Made by a program: the position numbers and the translations under genes
Shown here: piece after piece, positions 16,931 through 26,504 of the stretch
How positions within the stretch are numbered: the first letter of the stretch is position 1
Layout: each line of letters starts with the position of its first letter
The notes under the pieces: model-generated
What the model was told of the DNA's origin: nothing
The model's input: only the letters and a program-made list of their open reading frames with translations
The model's database searches: none
Assembly: GCA_012271015.1 (NCBI GenBank)
Contig: JAAXHD010000068.1
Span: 1-32,092 of the forward strand
Direction: 5' to 3'
Length of the DNA: 32,092 bases
From: Candidatus Poribacteria bacterium
GTDB taxonomy: Bacteria > Poribacteria > WGA-4E > WGA-3G

Positions 16931-17758
16931 TTAACACCGATGTAACTCATCGAAGCAATCAGAAAGCCCTAATATCTGTAATTCTCTGGAGATATAATTA
17001 AGAACAGCCTTTTCCAATGCCGACGGATAAACGACTCCGTGCTGCTTGGCAATATCCGGTCCGTAGCGTTGCATAATCGCTGCTAACCGGAGGTGTGCTT
17101 TTGCAATGCCTTCTCTATTAATACTTGGCATTGTTAGGGCAGTTTCGACTTCTTCTCTGAGAACTTGCGGCACAAAAGCATTAATGTTTTTTGCGCCTCT
17201 GTCTCTCTCGTTCCGGCTCCCTATAATGAGGACTTCTGTCAGCGACATCACAGCAAATGTGGTACCCATAAATCCTGCAATGCACTCCTCACGTCCTAAG
17301 ACTGTAGGAAGGATAACAAGCACACGCCAAAACTCGTTGAAATGCTGTTTTAGTACTGAACTAACATCTTTTGATTCTTGGTCTCTATACGTTTCCTTGA
17401 ATTGAATACATCCTTCAGTGGCAGATAGGACGCGAACTTTAGTACGTTCAAGGGTAATTGTATCTCCTGTATGTAACCAGACATCAACTCGTAAGCCTGC
17501 TGTGGTGATGCAGGTCATCATCTGTCCAGGAAACGTGTCTTTGAAGAGAACCAACGGTTGAATATCGGATAGCCAAGATTCTAATCCGTGTTGGAAAGTT
17601 TCTTTATTCTCTTCGGCGACCAATAGATGAATGTCAATATCTGAATATCTGTCGGCAGTGCCTTTTGCGAAACTCCCTTCAAGCCATGTCCCTAATACGC
17701 GCACGTCCGGTGCTGCTTTATCTGCAAATGCTTTCAGATATTCTTGATGCATTTCCAA
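16931..17758 (-). CDS. Nucleotidyltransferase-domain protein
   Basis: LEGSFAKGTADRYSDIDIHLLV matches the GSxxxG...DxD motif of the pol-beta NTase superfamily. Confidence 0.8.
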   Translation of the reverse strand: MEMHQEYLKAFADKAAPDVRVLGTWLEGSFAKGTADRYSDIDIHLLVAEENKETFQHGLESWLSDIQPLVLFKDTFPGQMMTCITTAGLRVDVWLHTGDTITLERTKVRVLSATEGCIQFKETYRDQESKDVSSVLKQHFNEFWRVLVILPTVLGREECIAGFMGTTFAVMSLTEVLIIGSRNERDRGAKNINAFVPQVLREEVETALTMPSINREGIAKAHLRLAAIMQRYGPDIAKQHGVVYPSALEKAVLNYISRELQILGLSDCFDELHRC

Positions 17759-17805
17759 TCCTTTGCAGCAAATTGCTCAGACATGCGTCGACATGGCGCG
17801 GAGAT

Positions 17806-18615
17806 CTATCCGTAGGCACCGTGATTGAGAAAACCGAGTAGTCGGCGTAGACGAGGACTCGCATCTTTGTGCACAGACTCCGGCATATTATAGTTCATAA
17901 ACGGATAGTATTTATGCCCAACAAGACGGCGCCCGTATGTCACTTGTGTAATATATCGGATGCGCTGGGTCTGGTTCGGACCCCCGCGATGCCAGACCTG
18001 ATTGTTGAACATGATAACACTTCCCGCTTTTCCGAGATTATACTGAACTTTGTCCTCCCACTCCGTTCCTTCTATCGGATTCGGAGGCGATGCGCCGAAG
18101 AGATGTGAACCCGGGACGACCTCTGTGCCACCATGTTCAATTTCAGTGACATCGGTGAGGTAATAATTCGCCGTAAAAAGCAGCACCGGCAGTCGGACGT
18201 TCTTTGGGGGTTCACCCTCGGTCACGATGTAGTGAGGGGCATCATCTTGATGCCACGATGTAATTCCACCGCCAGGGAACGTCTGAAACGAATTGTTATG
18301 AATGACGTGACAGTTTTCTGCCACGAGTGCTTCCGCGAAGGAAACAATCGGTTCAAGGTCGAACAAGCGACGATTCGCTTCGCTATGTTCAAACATCCGA
18401 TGGCTTAAGTGCATACGACGCTCAGGACCTCCACCGTTTAAGTCATTCGGATCGTTTTTAAGTGCCCATTCTAAGTCTTGTCGAAGTTGCGCGCAGTGAT
18501 CAGGTGTCAAGACATTTTGCAAAAACAGACAGCCTCGCTGGTGAAATGTCTCTACCCATTCTTGGATTTGTGCCTCGCTGACGACCTGATCTGCCAAGTA
18601 GGTTGTTTGTGCCAT
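17806..18615 (-). CDS. Phytanoyl-CoA dioxygenase (PhyH) family protein
   Basis: SWHQDDAPHYIV and EVVPGSHLFG...NNQVWHRGGPNQTQRIRYI motifs. Confidence 0.9.
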   Translation of the reverse strand: MAQTTYLADQVVSEAQIQEWVETFHQRGCLFLQNVLTPDHCAQLRQDLEWALKNDPNDLNGGGPERRMHLSHRMFEHSEANRRLFDLEPIVSFAEALVAENCHVIHNNSFQTFPGGGITSWHQDDAPHYIVTEGEPPKNVRLPVLLFTANYYLTDVTEIEHGGTEVVPGSHLFGASPPNPIEGTEWEDKVQYNLGKAGSVIMFNNQVWHRGGPNQTQRIRYITQVTYGRRLVGHKYYPFMNYNMPESVHKDASPRLRRLLGFLNHGAYG

Positions 18616-18619
18616 TTTT

Positions 18620-19450
18620 CTACGCTCCCTCAGTCAAAGTTGGTAGATTCATCGAGAAAATAAGAAAATTCCCGTTAAAATAGTGTTGAAGAACAAAAAC
18701 TTCCATTTGAGCAAATAGCCTTGTGCAGTTCATTGCCGTGAAGACAATTTTCATTTGACTGTGCAAACGATTCTGATCGGCCTCGCTATGACATGGAACC
18801 CCAAAGTTCAATGTATTATCTCGGATTTGAGGATATTGATTCGGATTCAGAATATTCGCACCCGCTTTAACTTCTGTCATAATACGAAAACGTAATCGTA
18901 CTGAGGCATCGTCTACATTTCTTGTTTTGCTAAAGGTTTGTTGTTCACTAAACAACCCCAGCAATTTCTGTCTCATTGATGCTGACAAAGTTTCTCCAAG
19001 TTCGTTTAGCCGCTCTTCTAAAGCTTGAGCGAATGACTCTGAAATTAATGTTGAAACCGGGACTGTCTCGAAAAACTTTCCGTGAGTCAAGCAAACTTTC
19101 ACGTTTGACTGTTTTCTACCCCGAATTAAATAAAAAACCTGGCGAATAGGTAAGGAAAGTATGTCATTGCCTGCCTCTTGCATCTGTGTTCGGATGATGT
19201 TTTCCCGGCCTGCCGTTAACTTCTCGATGTCCTTTTCACCTGTTGGAATTGTTGAATTGAAAGAAGCAACCCCGTAAGTTTTGCTATCTTTGAGTTCAAT
19301 CAATTCCCCACCAGTAAACTGTGAATCACCACAATTGAGTTTAATGGCTAAATCGGGAAATTTTCCCTTGTTAATACAAGAAAGCATTTGCTCATCAAAT
19401 GGAAAACTTTCAAGTCTACTTTTTAAAAGGAGTTCCTCTTTTTTTGGCAT
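18620..19450 (-). CDS. Probable type II restriction endonuclease, PD-(D/E)XK type
   Basis: FPDLAIKLN-x9-GGELIELKDSKTYGVASFNSTIPTG gives a PD...ELK site; 35 bp downstream of a DNA methyltransferase on the same strand. Confidence 0.75.
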   Translation of the reverse strand: MPKKEELLLKSRLESFPFDEQMLSCINKGKFPDLAIKLNCGDSQFTGGELIELKDSKTYGVASFNSTIPTGEKDIEKLTAGRENIIRTQMQEAGNDILSLPIRQVFYLIRGRKQSNVKVCLTHGKFFETVPVSTLISESFAQALEERLNELGETLSASMRQKLLGLFSEQQTFSKTRNVDDASVRLRFRIMTEVKAGANILNPNQYPQIRDNTLNFGVPCHSEADQNRLHSQMKIVFTAMNCTRLFAQMEVFVLQHYFNGNFLIFSMNLPTLTEGA

Positions 19451-19485
19451 AAATCAGCGAAGAAGTGATAAATTGAATAAGCCAT

Positions 19486-20403
19486 CTATTGGTTTGACTC
19501 AAGAAAAGCCATCTGTTTGCTATCAGTTTCGGCGGAGGACGCGGATTTTCTGTTTAACCCACGGGCTCCCCAAATGGTTTCTAGGTCCGGGGTACAGGCA
19601 TAATCCTTGAAAAAGCGCGAAACATCATCTGATTTTCTCTGTTCAGCAAGTCTGTTTTGAATAACCGCGACGTTGTGTGAGTCGAGTTCGATTCCTATCG
19701 AGCGGCGCTTTAATTGTTCTGCGACAACAAGCGTTGTTCCTGAGCCTGCGAAGGGATCGAGAACGACATCTCCCGGATTTGTAGAAGAAAGGATAATCCG
19801 GAGGAGCAATTGAGTAGGGCTTTGTTGTTTGTGCAGGCGATTGCCTTCTCCATCGCGCAGGGCTTCATCGCCTGCAAAGTAACCAGCGGTTAATTCGCGG
19901 ATATCATCCCACACGTCGGTAACGAACATACCATTCTCGCGCGCGTGCTTGTAACCTACCGGCAGAGGCGGATCGATGCGCAGCCGGTGGAAAATACGCG
20001 GTGTTTTACCCTTCGTTGCAAATGTAATGATTTGATAGTGTTTGCCGAAACGTTTTGACCCCGGTATTGCCGAGGTTTTCTTTTTCCAGATAATTAGATT
20101 TTGAAAAGTCCATCCGGTATCATGTAAGCACCGCAGCACAAATTCCGTGTTTTTTTCTCGTTGCATAAAGTAAATTGCACCGCCCTCGGCAGTCAAAGCA
20201 TACACCTTTGCACAGATCTCGTGCATCCACCTCCAATATTTCGCTGGAGGCAAATTGTCATTCCACATATTATATGCTTTGTCTTGGTTGAAAGGCGGAT
20301 CAAGAAAAGATAGATCTATTTTGGATTCAACGCGCCTACTATCTAATGCAGTCGTGCAATTTTCATGGAGGACGATGCAGTTTTTTTTAAATGAGTTAGC
20401 CAT
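19486..20403 (-). CDS. Site-specific DNA methyltransferase, beta-class (probably N6-adenine)
   Basis: Motif IV DLSFLDPPFNQ precedes motif I VVLDPFAGSGTTLVVAEQLKRRSIGIELD. Confidence 0.92.
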   Translation of the reverse strand: MANSFKKNCIVLHENCTTALDSRRVESKIDLSFLDPPFNQDKAYNMWNDNLPPAKYWRWMHEICAKVYALTAEGGAIYFMQREKNTEFVLRCLHDTGWTFQNLIIWKKKTSAIPGSKRFGKHYQIITFATKGKTPRIFHRLRIDPPLPVGYKHARENGMFVTDVWDDIRELTAGYFAGDEALRDGEGNRLHKQQSPTQLLLRIILSSTNPGDVVLDPFAGSGTTLVVAEQLKRRSIGIELDSHNVAVIQNRLAEQRKSDDVSRFFKDYACTPDLETIWGARGLNRKSASSAETDSKQMAFLESNQ

Positions 20404-20565
20404 GATTTTTACGCATTCCCGAAATTATACAACTGGGATTGACAGACTCACCGCTCGCGCGGGCATGTTTGGACAGAAGACCGGAAGACCAAAAGCAAAA
20501 TGCTGCTCCAACCTTTCGGTCTTTTCAACATCTAGTAAAGGAAACGTGAGTTCAACGAATAGCAC

Positions 20566-20904
20566 TTAGCCCATCGCTGCGGCGACGATAATGCCGAGTG
20601 AGATGAGAACGCCCGCAACCGCAATACCAGCAGCGGTGTTGTTTTCTTCGGCAATCTGACGGTTTAAGTCGTACGGGGTCGCCATATCGAAGACTTTGTA
20701 GCCTACCATCAGGATGATTAAACCGACGATACTGAAGACAATACCTTCAATGATAAAACCACCTAAAACTTTGAAATCTATCATCGGACCGTCTCCAGAC
20801 GCAGCCGCGTCAGATTGCGCAACGGCGTTATGTGAAAACAGGACAAAGGCAGTAATTGCTACAGTAACCAAGGTGAGCGTGGTGAATACAATTTTTTTAG
20901 CCAT
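20566..20904 (-). CDS. DUF350-family membrane protein
   Basis: 112 aa; signal-like N-terminus then FKVLGGFIIEGIVFSIVGLIILMVGYKVFDMATPYDLNRQIAEENNTAAGIAVAGVLISLGIIVAAA. Confidence 0.75.
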   Translation of the reverse strand: MAKKIVFTTLTLVTVAITAFVLFSHNAVAQSDAAASGDGPMIDFKVLGGFIIEGIVFSIVGLIILMVGYKVFDMATPYDLNRQIAEENNTAAGIAVAGVLISLGIIVAAAMG

Positions 20905-20991
20905 TTGGGAATCTCCTTATTTGCGGTTGGAATTATGAAAGTTCCATCCGCGCGTATATCCGCCTTAACGTAACGGCACACGGCGTGTGCC
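20905..20991 (-). repeat. Divergent leader-repeat copy (before DUF350 gene) with a different hairpin
   Basis: tccttatttgcggttggaa...cgcgtatatccgcc...ggcacacggcgtgtgcc. Confidence 0.5.
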
Positions 20992-20996
20992 TACTA

Positions 20997-23900
20997 CTAT
21001 GCCAAAAGTTCAAACTGCACATCCGTGGCGGTGTGCTGGTACTTTACCAATATAGCGTCCTTATCTTCTATATAAAGCCATCCGGATTCGACATCTTCAA
21101 GCGTTTGCACACTCGCAATCTCGATTTCTGCATATTTATCCGGTATGTTGACGGATTCCGAGTCGTCAACCGATGTATCCGCATCGGTAGTTGAGGGCTC
21201 ATCCGGGCGTGATGAAAGCTGATAGCGTGCCCGAAGTGCTTGTGGCGCGCGTCCGTAACCAGCGATAAGGGTGTAACTCGTTTCGTTAACGGCATAACTG
21301 AGTTGCCAGTTCAGTTGACCATTGTTGGTTAAGGTAAGTCCGTCTACCATTGCCCCAGAGCTGAGGTGTATCTCCCCGGTGATAGCAGTTTTAATTCCTG
21401 GATCGAGCCCTCGGAGTGTATAAACGTTCACCATAATATCCTCGGGATTCAAATGTGGTCCCTTGCCTTCGGTACAGAAACCATAAAATCCATCCGGATA
21501 GGTGCCTTTGAACTCACCGTCTTCCCACTGTTGGTACATCGCACTTACTGTAGTACCCTCAGCAATTTGAAGCCATCTGTCATCGTCGGTGTGCCGGTTC
21601 AAGCGTTGTAGGTAATACGCGAGAACTAATCCGTTCCATTGAACGGGGACACCGAACCAAGGATGCGTGTAGAAAGATGTCCCGAAAACGGGTATTGAGG
21701 CGAACTGCATACCGGGTCGGTCTGGGAGATGCCAATGGTAAAGGAATGGCAACGCTGTTGCCGCCCAATACGTTGCGCGTTTGAGATATTTTTTTTCTGC
21801 TGTTAGTTCGTAAGCCTCAACATAGGCGCCGATCGCATGCGCAGCCGCGAGAACGTCTGGTTGATACATTGGGCATTCCCACATTTGTGCCCCGCGTGGT
21901 AGGGAGAATTGCTGAGTGAACTCAAGGGCTTTTAAACCTGCTTCACGCGAAGTTTTATTTCCGGTAATCCGAGCATGTTTAAGGAGTAGAAGTGCTGATT
22001 CGGCACAGGTGCCAAGTACTGCTTCACCTACCTTTCCGAGGGAAGTAGTTTTCGCGTTTGTCGGTTGCCACCGCCAACTTCCATCCGATTCTTGTGTGGC
22101 AATGCGTTGCTGCGCTTCTTCTTCCATGTAAGATAATGCTGCCTTGATATTACCGATATAGAATGGGAATTCCCATCTTAAAATATGGCACGAACCGCGT
22201 GCGGCCAAACTGCCTGCTCCAGATTCGGTTGTGGTGTTTTTGGCTATTTCCAACACCCGTTCCTTCACATGCTCCTCTTTTGTAGCAAGGTAGTCGTACC
22301 AAAGGAGGGTGCCGAAGCCCGGTTCATTGTGAGGTGTCCAGTCTACGCAGTGACGGGATTTTCGAGTGACTGCGTCCCATGTTGTCTGCATAAATCCATG
22401 TCGCGAAAGTAAAACCTCTTCCTCATCGCTACGGGGTGATGATAATGGTTCAGGAGCACCGTAGGCATCGTTCCAATGCGCTATGGCATCTAAGATAGAG
22501 GCATTCCCATCCACGATGATTTCAGTTTTGATGGACACCGAACGCGACGGCGTTAATGGATACGGGATAGAAGCCTCTGTCTGGTTTTCTGGAACCCATG
22601 CTGGCACAGTTGGGACGAATACACCGAGGGCATGGTTTTTCTGGTACTGATGCCAATTAGGCGAAGCGAATACTGCAGAGAGCATCTGATTCTCACCATC
22701 CCAAGTTTGCAGAGGATTCCAGATGATACCGACTACTGATTTCTGCATCTCTACTGCCATGACTGGCACTGTAATTTTATAGGGGTGCGGGACAAGACGG
22801 TTGTCGAACGGTGGGGCTGCGTCCCGTGTGCTTGAAGAACGTTCATCGTTTTCCAAGAATTCGAGCCCGGGGAAAAGTGCTGCCGTTTTCCTCTCGCGAT
22901 TGCGTCCTTGCCCTGCATAAAGCATCGGACCCCGAAAAGCGAGCAGTTCTCTGTTCCCATCCGTTTGCAACTGATATTCCGTTTTCACTCGCGTCGCACT
23001 TTCACCGAGCGTCCATTGCATCTCATAGGTCCACTCAACACCATCTACATCTCTATCCGAGCCGCTTAGACGGACAATTGATTCCCCTTGATTATTCCCA
23101 GCAAGTTGATAATCTGTAGGCGAAAGTTGCGATGTCTGACGGTTTTGTGATGCATCTAAATAAACAACCTCGGAAAGTGCCGGACAGGTTGCTACCTGCT
23201 GGTAGTTACCACCTTTTGCCGCAAAGATTATGTAGTACTCAAACCCTCCCTCAACCTCTTCGTCAAGGAGATGAGTTTCTTGGTTGTTTTTATTCTCGGT
23301 TCCACGGACAAAAACAATACGAAGATGTCTATTCCCCAGCACAACGCTACCATTTTCCGTGTAGGTGTGCAATTCTTTCATCACCTTGGCGGTGAGTTTA
23401 GGTGGCTCAGGGAGAACCGAAGTGCTTTCTTGAACTGTTTGACGTTCTTCGCCTGCTGAAGTTTGACATTTGAGCGAGACAGAGAGTGAAGCTATGGTCG
23501 GATTTGGAAAACGGCGGGCTATCCAAAAGACGGAGGCTTCTTCACCCGGTTCGATTTCTTTAATGGTTTGTCTGGGGCGTCCACGCCGTAGTTTTATGCC
23601 GTTGATAGAAATTCGCGCTGTGTCCGCTTTACCAAGTGGCGCGGTCCCGATATTCCGAAGTGTGCATTGCACTTCAAAATCTTCGCCCGCAGCGACAACT
23701 GCAGCTGTCGCACCTACGTTGACAATTTCTAATTTCGGCTGTGCCGCGTAAAGCGATATTTTAACAGGAGGCTCCTCTGATTCGTGTGACTCAAGACAAA
23801 TGTTCACTAAATCGGAAACGGTTGTTGACGTGGATTGACTAAACTCACGTAGTTGCATCGTGTCGTTGCTGGCGTGTAAGATAGCAATTCCACATCGTAG

Positions 23901-25097
23901 TTCCGGTTCGGGGGCTCTTTTTCCTTTCCGAAGACGCGTCTGTTTGAGTTTGCGTAACTGCGGTTTACCCCACAAAGCCCACGCGTAATTACTATTACCT
24001 TCTATGTTGCATTCCGTCAAGAATGAGACGACGATCTCTTTACCAGCGTAGGACGTAAGTTCGATACTTTCTTCTACCCACTGGGATTCAGTTGATACAG
24101 ATTCAAAGCATCTTTCTGGTGTAGCTTCTAAGTCTGTATTAAGAAGATCGAAGATTTCGATGGCGAACTTTACGCCACCAGGTTTTCGGTCCACATCGTC
24201 AAAAACAACACCGTCCCGTAATCCGGTGGAGAAATGTAGAAAGAGTTTCTCTTTTTCATTGACATCTGGAAGTGACAGCGTGTAGTCGATTTTTGCGGTT
24301 TCGGTTGGAGTCGGATGTTCAAAGATAGCGGGTTTTGTCACGCCACCGGAACAATCTGTTCCGCTGACGGATACCTGATCTGTCCCGGAAACAGTACTTT
24401 GTCCAAACATTTCCACGAAGTCATAAATCTCTTCAATAATGCCGAGTTCTAACGGCGTTGTTTTTTCCTCTGCTTCGGGGACCGTTGCTTCTGTTTCGGT
24501 ATCGTCGCTTCCGTCTGTTTCCTGCGTTTCAGTTGCTACGGCTTCAACATCGGAAATCTGTGCGTGCTGCGCTATAGCACCCTCACTTTTCTGTTCAGAT
24601 ATTACAATCTCTGTTGGGAGTTCTGTCTCACCTTCGGGAACAGGATCGGTGTCTTCCGATGACTCAGTTGTTTCATCATCGGACGGCGCGAGATTGGCGA
24701 TCTCGACAACAGCTGTTTCTTCTGCACTGAGTGTATCGGGGATATCGTCCCCGCTGACGTGAGTCTCTTCGTCTATAGAGATGGGTAAGACCTCGATGTC
24801 GGGTTGTATTTGAGGGCTGTCATCATCTATAGCGACAAGCGGCGCATCGTCTTCAGAGGGTGTTTCCTGCGACTCAGACGGCGCGTCGGTGTTTTCGATG
24901 TCCGAGGGCTCAGAAACCAGGGTATCGGAGCTATCTGATGCTGCGGATTCAGCATTGTTCGTGGAACTATCATCAGTTGCGACTTCCGATTCCGTTTGGT
25001 GTTCATTATTCTGCTGTGCATCGGAAACCGATGGATCGGTCTCTTCCTCTGTATTTCCGATGCAAGCGGCTAAAAACTGTTGAAAACCGGTGAGCAT
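20997..25097 (-). CDS. Large multidomain protein: acidic linker, CARDB-like domain, beta-rich domain, alpha/alpha-toroid-like C-terminus
   Basis: 1366-aa ORF; start abuts repeat leader CCGCAAGGAATAATTAAAAAATG; PKLEIVNVGATAAVVAAGEDFEVQCTLRNIGTAPLG resembles CARDB. Confidence 0.8.
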   Translation of the reverse strand: MLTGFQQFLAACIGNTEEETDPSVSDAQQNNEHQTESEVATDDSSTNNAESAASDSSDTLVSEPSDIENTDAPSESQETPSEDDAPLVAIDDDSPQIQPDIEVLPISIDEETHVSGDDIPDTLSAEETAVVEIANLAPSDDETTESSEDTDPVPEGETELPTEIVISEQKSEGAIAQHAQISDVEAVATETQETDGSDDTETEATVPEAEEKTTPLELGIIEEIYDFVEMFGQSTVSGTDQVSVSGTDCSGGVTKPAIFEHPTPTETAKIDYTLSLPDVNEKEKLFLHFSTGLRDGVVFDDVDRKPGGVKFAIEIFDLLNTDLEATPERCFESVSTESQWVEESIELTSYAGKEIVVSFLTECNIEGNSNYAWALWGKPQLRKLKQTRLRKGKRAPEPELRCGIAILHASNDTMQLREFSQSTSTTVSDLVNICLESHESEEPPVKISLYAAQPKLEIVNVGATAAVVAAGEDFEVQCTLRNIGTAPLGKADTARISINGIKLRRGRPRQTIKEIEPGEEASVFWIARRFPNPTIASLSVSLKCQTSAGEERQTVQESTSVLPEPPKLTAKVMKELHTYTENGSVVLGNRHLRIVFVRGTENKNNQETHLLDEEVEGGFEYYIIFAAKGGNYQQVATCPALSEVVYLDASQNRQTSQLSPTDYQLAGNNQGESIVRLSGSDRDVDGVEWTYEMQWTLGESATRVKTEYQLQTDGNRELLAFRGPMLYAGQGRNRERKTAALFPGLEFLENDERSSSTRDAAPPFDNRLVPHPYKITVPVMAVEMQKSVVGIIWNPLQTWDGENQMLSAVFASPNWHQYQKNHALGVFVPTVPAWVPENQTEASIPYPLTPSRSVSIKTEIIVDGNASILDAIAHWNDAYGAPEPLSSPRSDEEEVLLSRHGFMQTTWDAVTRKSRHCVDWTPHNEPGFGTLLWYDYLATKEEHVKERVLEIAKNTTTESGAGSLAARGSCHILRWEFPFYIGNIKAALSYMEEEAQQRIATQESDGSWRWQPTNAKTTSLGKVGEAVLGTCAESALLLLKHARITGNKTSREAGLKALEFTQQFSLPRGAQMWECPMYQPDVLAAAHAIGAYVEAYELTAEKKYLKRATYWAATALPFLYHWHLPDRPGMQFASIPVFGTSFYTHPWFGVPVQWNGLVLAYYLQRLNRHTDDDRWLQIAEGTTVSAMYQQWEDGEFKGTYPDGFYGFCTEGKGPHLNPEDIMVNVYTLRGLDPGIKTAITGEIHLSSGAMVDGLTLTNNGQLNWQLSYAVNETSYTLIAGYGRAPQALRARYQLSSRPDEPSTTDADTSVDDSESVNIPDKYAEIEIASVQTLEDVESGWLYIEDKDAILVKYQHTATDVQFELLA

Positions 25098-25186
25098 TTT
25101 TTAATTATTCCTTGCGGTTCGGTAAGCTGGGTTAAGGATTTGATGTGCCTTTCCGTATATTCGCCTTCCACTTCGTTTCAGGCTAA
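25098..25186 (-). repeat. Leader-repeat copy (before 1366-aa gene)
   Basis: ttttttaattattccttgcggttcggtaagctgggtt...tttccgtatattcgccttccacttcgtttcaggcta. Confidence 0.78.
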
Positions 25187-25196
25187 GTGCTTTGGC

Positions 25197-26342
25197 TTAC
25201 GACCGGCTCCATTTCTCTTTCATTTGCTTCATTTCTTCGTTGAGCACGAGTTCCACCGAAGGGGTCTGTGCAGAAGCCTCAATCTGCCATGCTCCAGATT
25301 CATCCTTCAGTACCGGCTTGCGTTGCGCAACGGGCAATATACCAAAGGGCGCGTGCGGCTCAATTTGGTACCAGTATGCAACGGAGGATGTTTCGTTACT
25401 GAGGTGATTGCCGTGTCCGTGCTCTATTGTAACCCGGATCTCTTTCTCAAAACGGATCGGGTTTTCGATGTGATAGACATAGGAGGTCTGGTAACCGTCG
25501 GTGTTATTTTCATGGATAGAGGAACCGTTGTGTGCAAACGCGTTCTCTTGCATTCCCCAGGCTTGGTTAAGGTAATCTTCTGAACCTGTGCCGTGCAGAT
25601 CTGGGGGCCACTTATAGCCATCGACCCAGATCATATCATCGCCTTCACCCCACCATGTGCCTTGAAAGTTAGTGATCGACAGGTTGCAACCGATATAGTG
25701 CCCTCTGCCTTCGGCGGACAGAATCAGATAATTGTTGTCCCACGCGAGCCGTTCCGCATTGATAATATTGGCTTCTGGGGTATTCACAGTAATTTCATGT
25801 CCCCATCCATCACACGGGTTTTCACGATGGAATTGGGCATGGAAATAGGCAATATCATCACCGTGTGGTTCGGTGTACTGCTCATAGTCGATATAGAAGT
25901 ATTGACGGTGGGTTGTATCACCTTCGTTGACGAGTTCAATCCTTGCGCTGCGGTTAAAAGGCATCTGCAAATAGCAATTGAGCGCGCACCCTGTGTTGAA
26001 CTGATTGTTCTGGTGCGTGGAGGCAGAGAATGGGATGGAATCATAAGAATTAACGATTTCGTTGCCGATTCCAAAAAAGTCACCTAACGGACAGAGGACA
26101 CTCGGATGCTCCTCATCGTCCCAAAACATTCGGATCAGTACGTTTCGGTAACCGTTTGGCTGCGTCATCCAGATGTGATTGATACAGCCGGGTCCTTGAA
26201 GGTCTGCGATAACACGGGTTTCGCCGGGTTCGACATTCCATGCATCGTTATTTCTGCCTGTTATATCCCATGAAGAAGCGCGTAACGAACGTGCTTTTTT
26301 AACGCGCGTCAGCGATGACAATAATCCGTCAACGTAAGTCAT
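25197..26342 (-). CDS. DUF2961 (GH172-like) protein
   Basis: VIADLQGPGCINHIWMT...LIRMFWDDEEHPSVLCPLGDFFG...GTGSEDYLNQAWG are characteristic DUF2961 motifs. Confidence 0.9.
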   Translation of the reverse strand: MTYVDGLLSSLTRVKKARSLRASSWDITGRNNDAWNVEPGETRVIADLQGPGCINHIWMTQPNGYRNVLIRMFWDDEEHPSVLCPLGDFFGIGNEIVNSYDSIPFSASTHQNNQFNTGCALNCYLQMPFNRSARIELVNEGDTTHRQYFYIDYEQYTEPHGDDIAYFHAQFHRENPCDGWGHEITVNTPEANIINAERLAWDNNYLILSAEGRGHYIGCNLSITNFQGTWWGEGDDMIWVDGYKWPPDLHGTGSEDYLNQAWGMQENAFAHNGSSIHENNTDGYQTSYVYHIENPIRFEKEIRVTIEHGHGNHLSNETSSVAYWYQIEPHAPFGILPVAQRKPVLKDESGAWQIEASAQTPSVELVLNEEMKQMKEKWSRS

Positions 26343-26366
26343 AAGTCTTGTTTCCTAATATACATC

Positions 26367-26388
26367 ACGCTGCACTTATGTGCAGCGT
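26367..26388. promoter_or_regulatory. Perfect 9-bp inverted repeat with 4-nt loop in the DUF2961 gene leader
   Basis: acgctgcac-ttat-gtgcagcgt; no adjacent T-tract, 25 bp upstream of the ATG at 26342. Confidence 0.5.
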
Positions 26389-26504
26389 TCAAAAAGTTGT
26401 TCCTTACTATACAATTATAGCATATACTACCAGAAAAGCAACAGAAAAATTGGATCGTTCTGTTATTCTATTTCTTCGGACAGAGAGTTTTCCAAAGTGT
26501 ATGT

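Noticed and set aside
20477-20525. Possible terminator stem aagaccggaag / ctttcggtctt
   Set aside because: Imperfect stem with a 25-nt loop and no convincing T-tract in the gene direction.
24439-24762. Plus-strand 107-aa Ser/Val-rich ORF
   Set aside because: Antisense of the acidic low-complexity linker of the 1366-aa protein; composition artefact.
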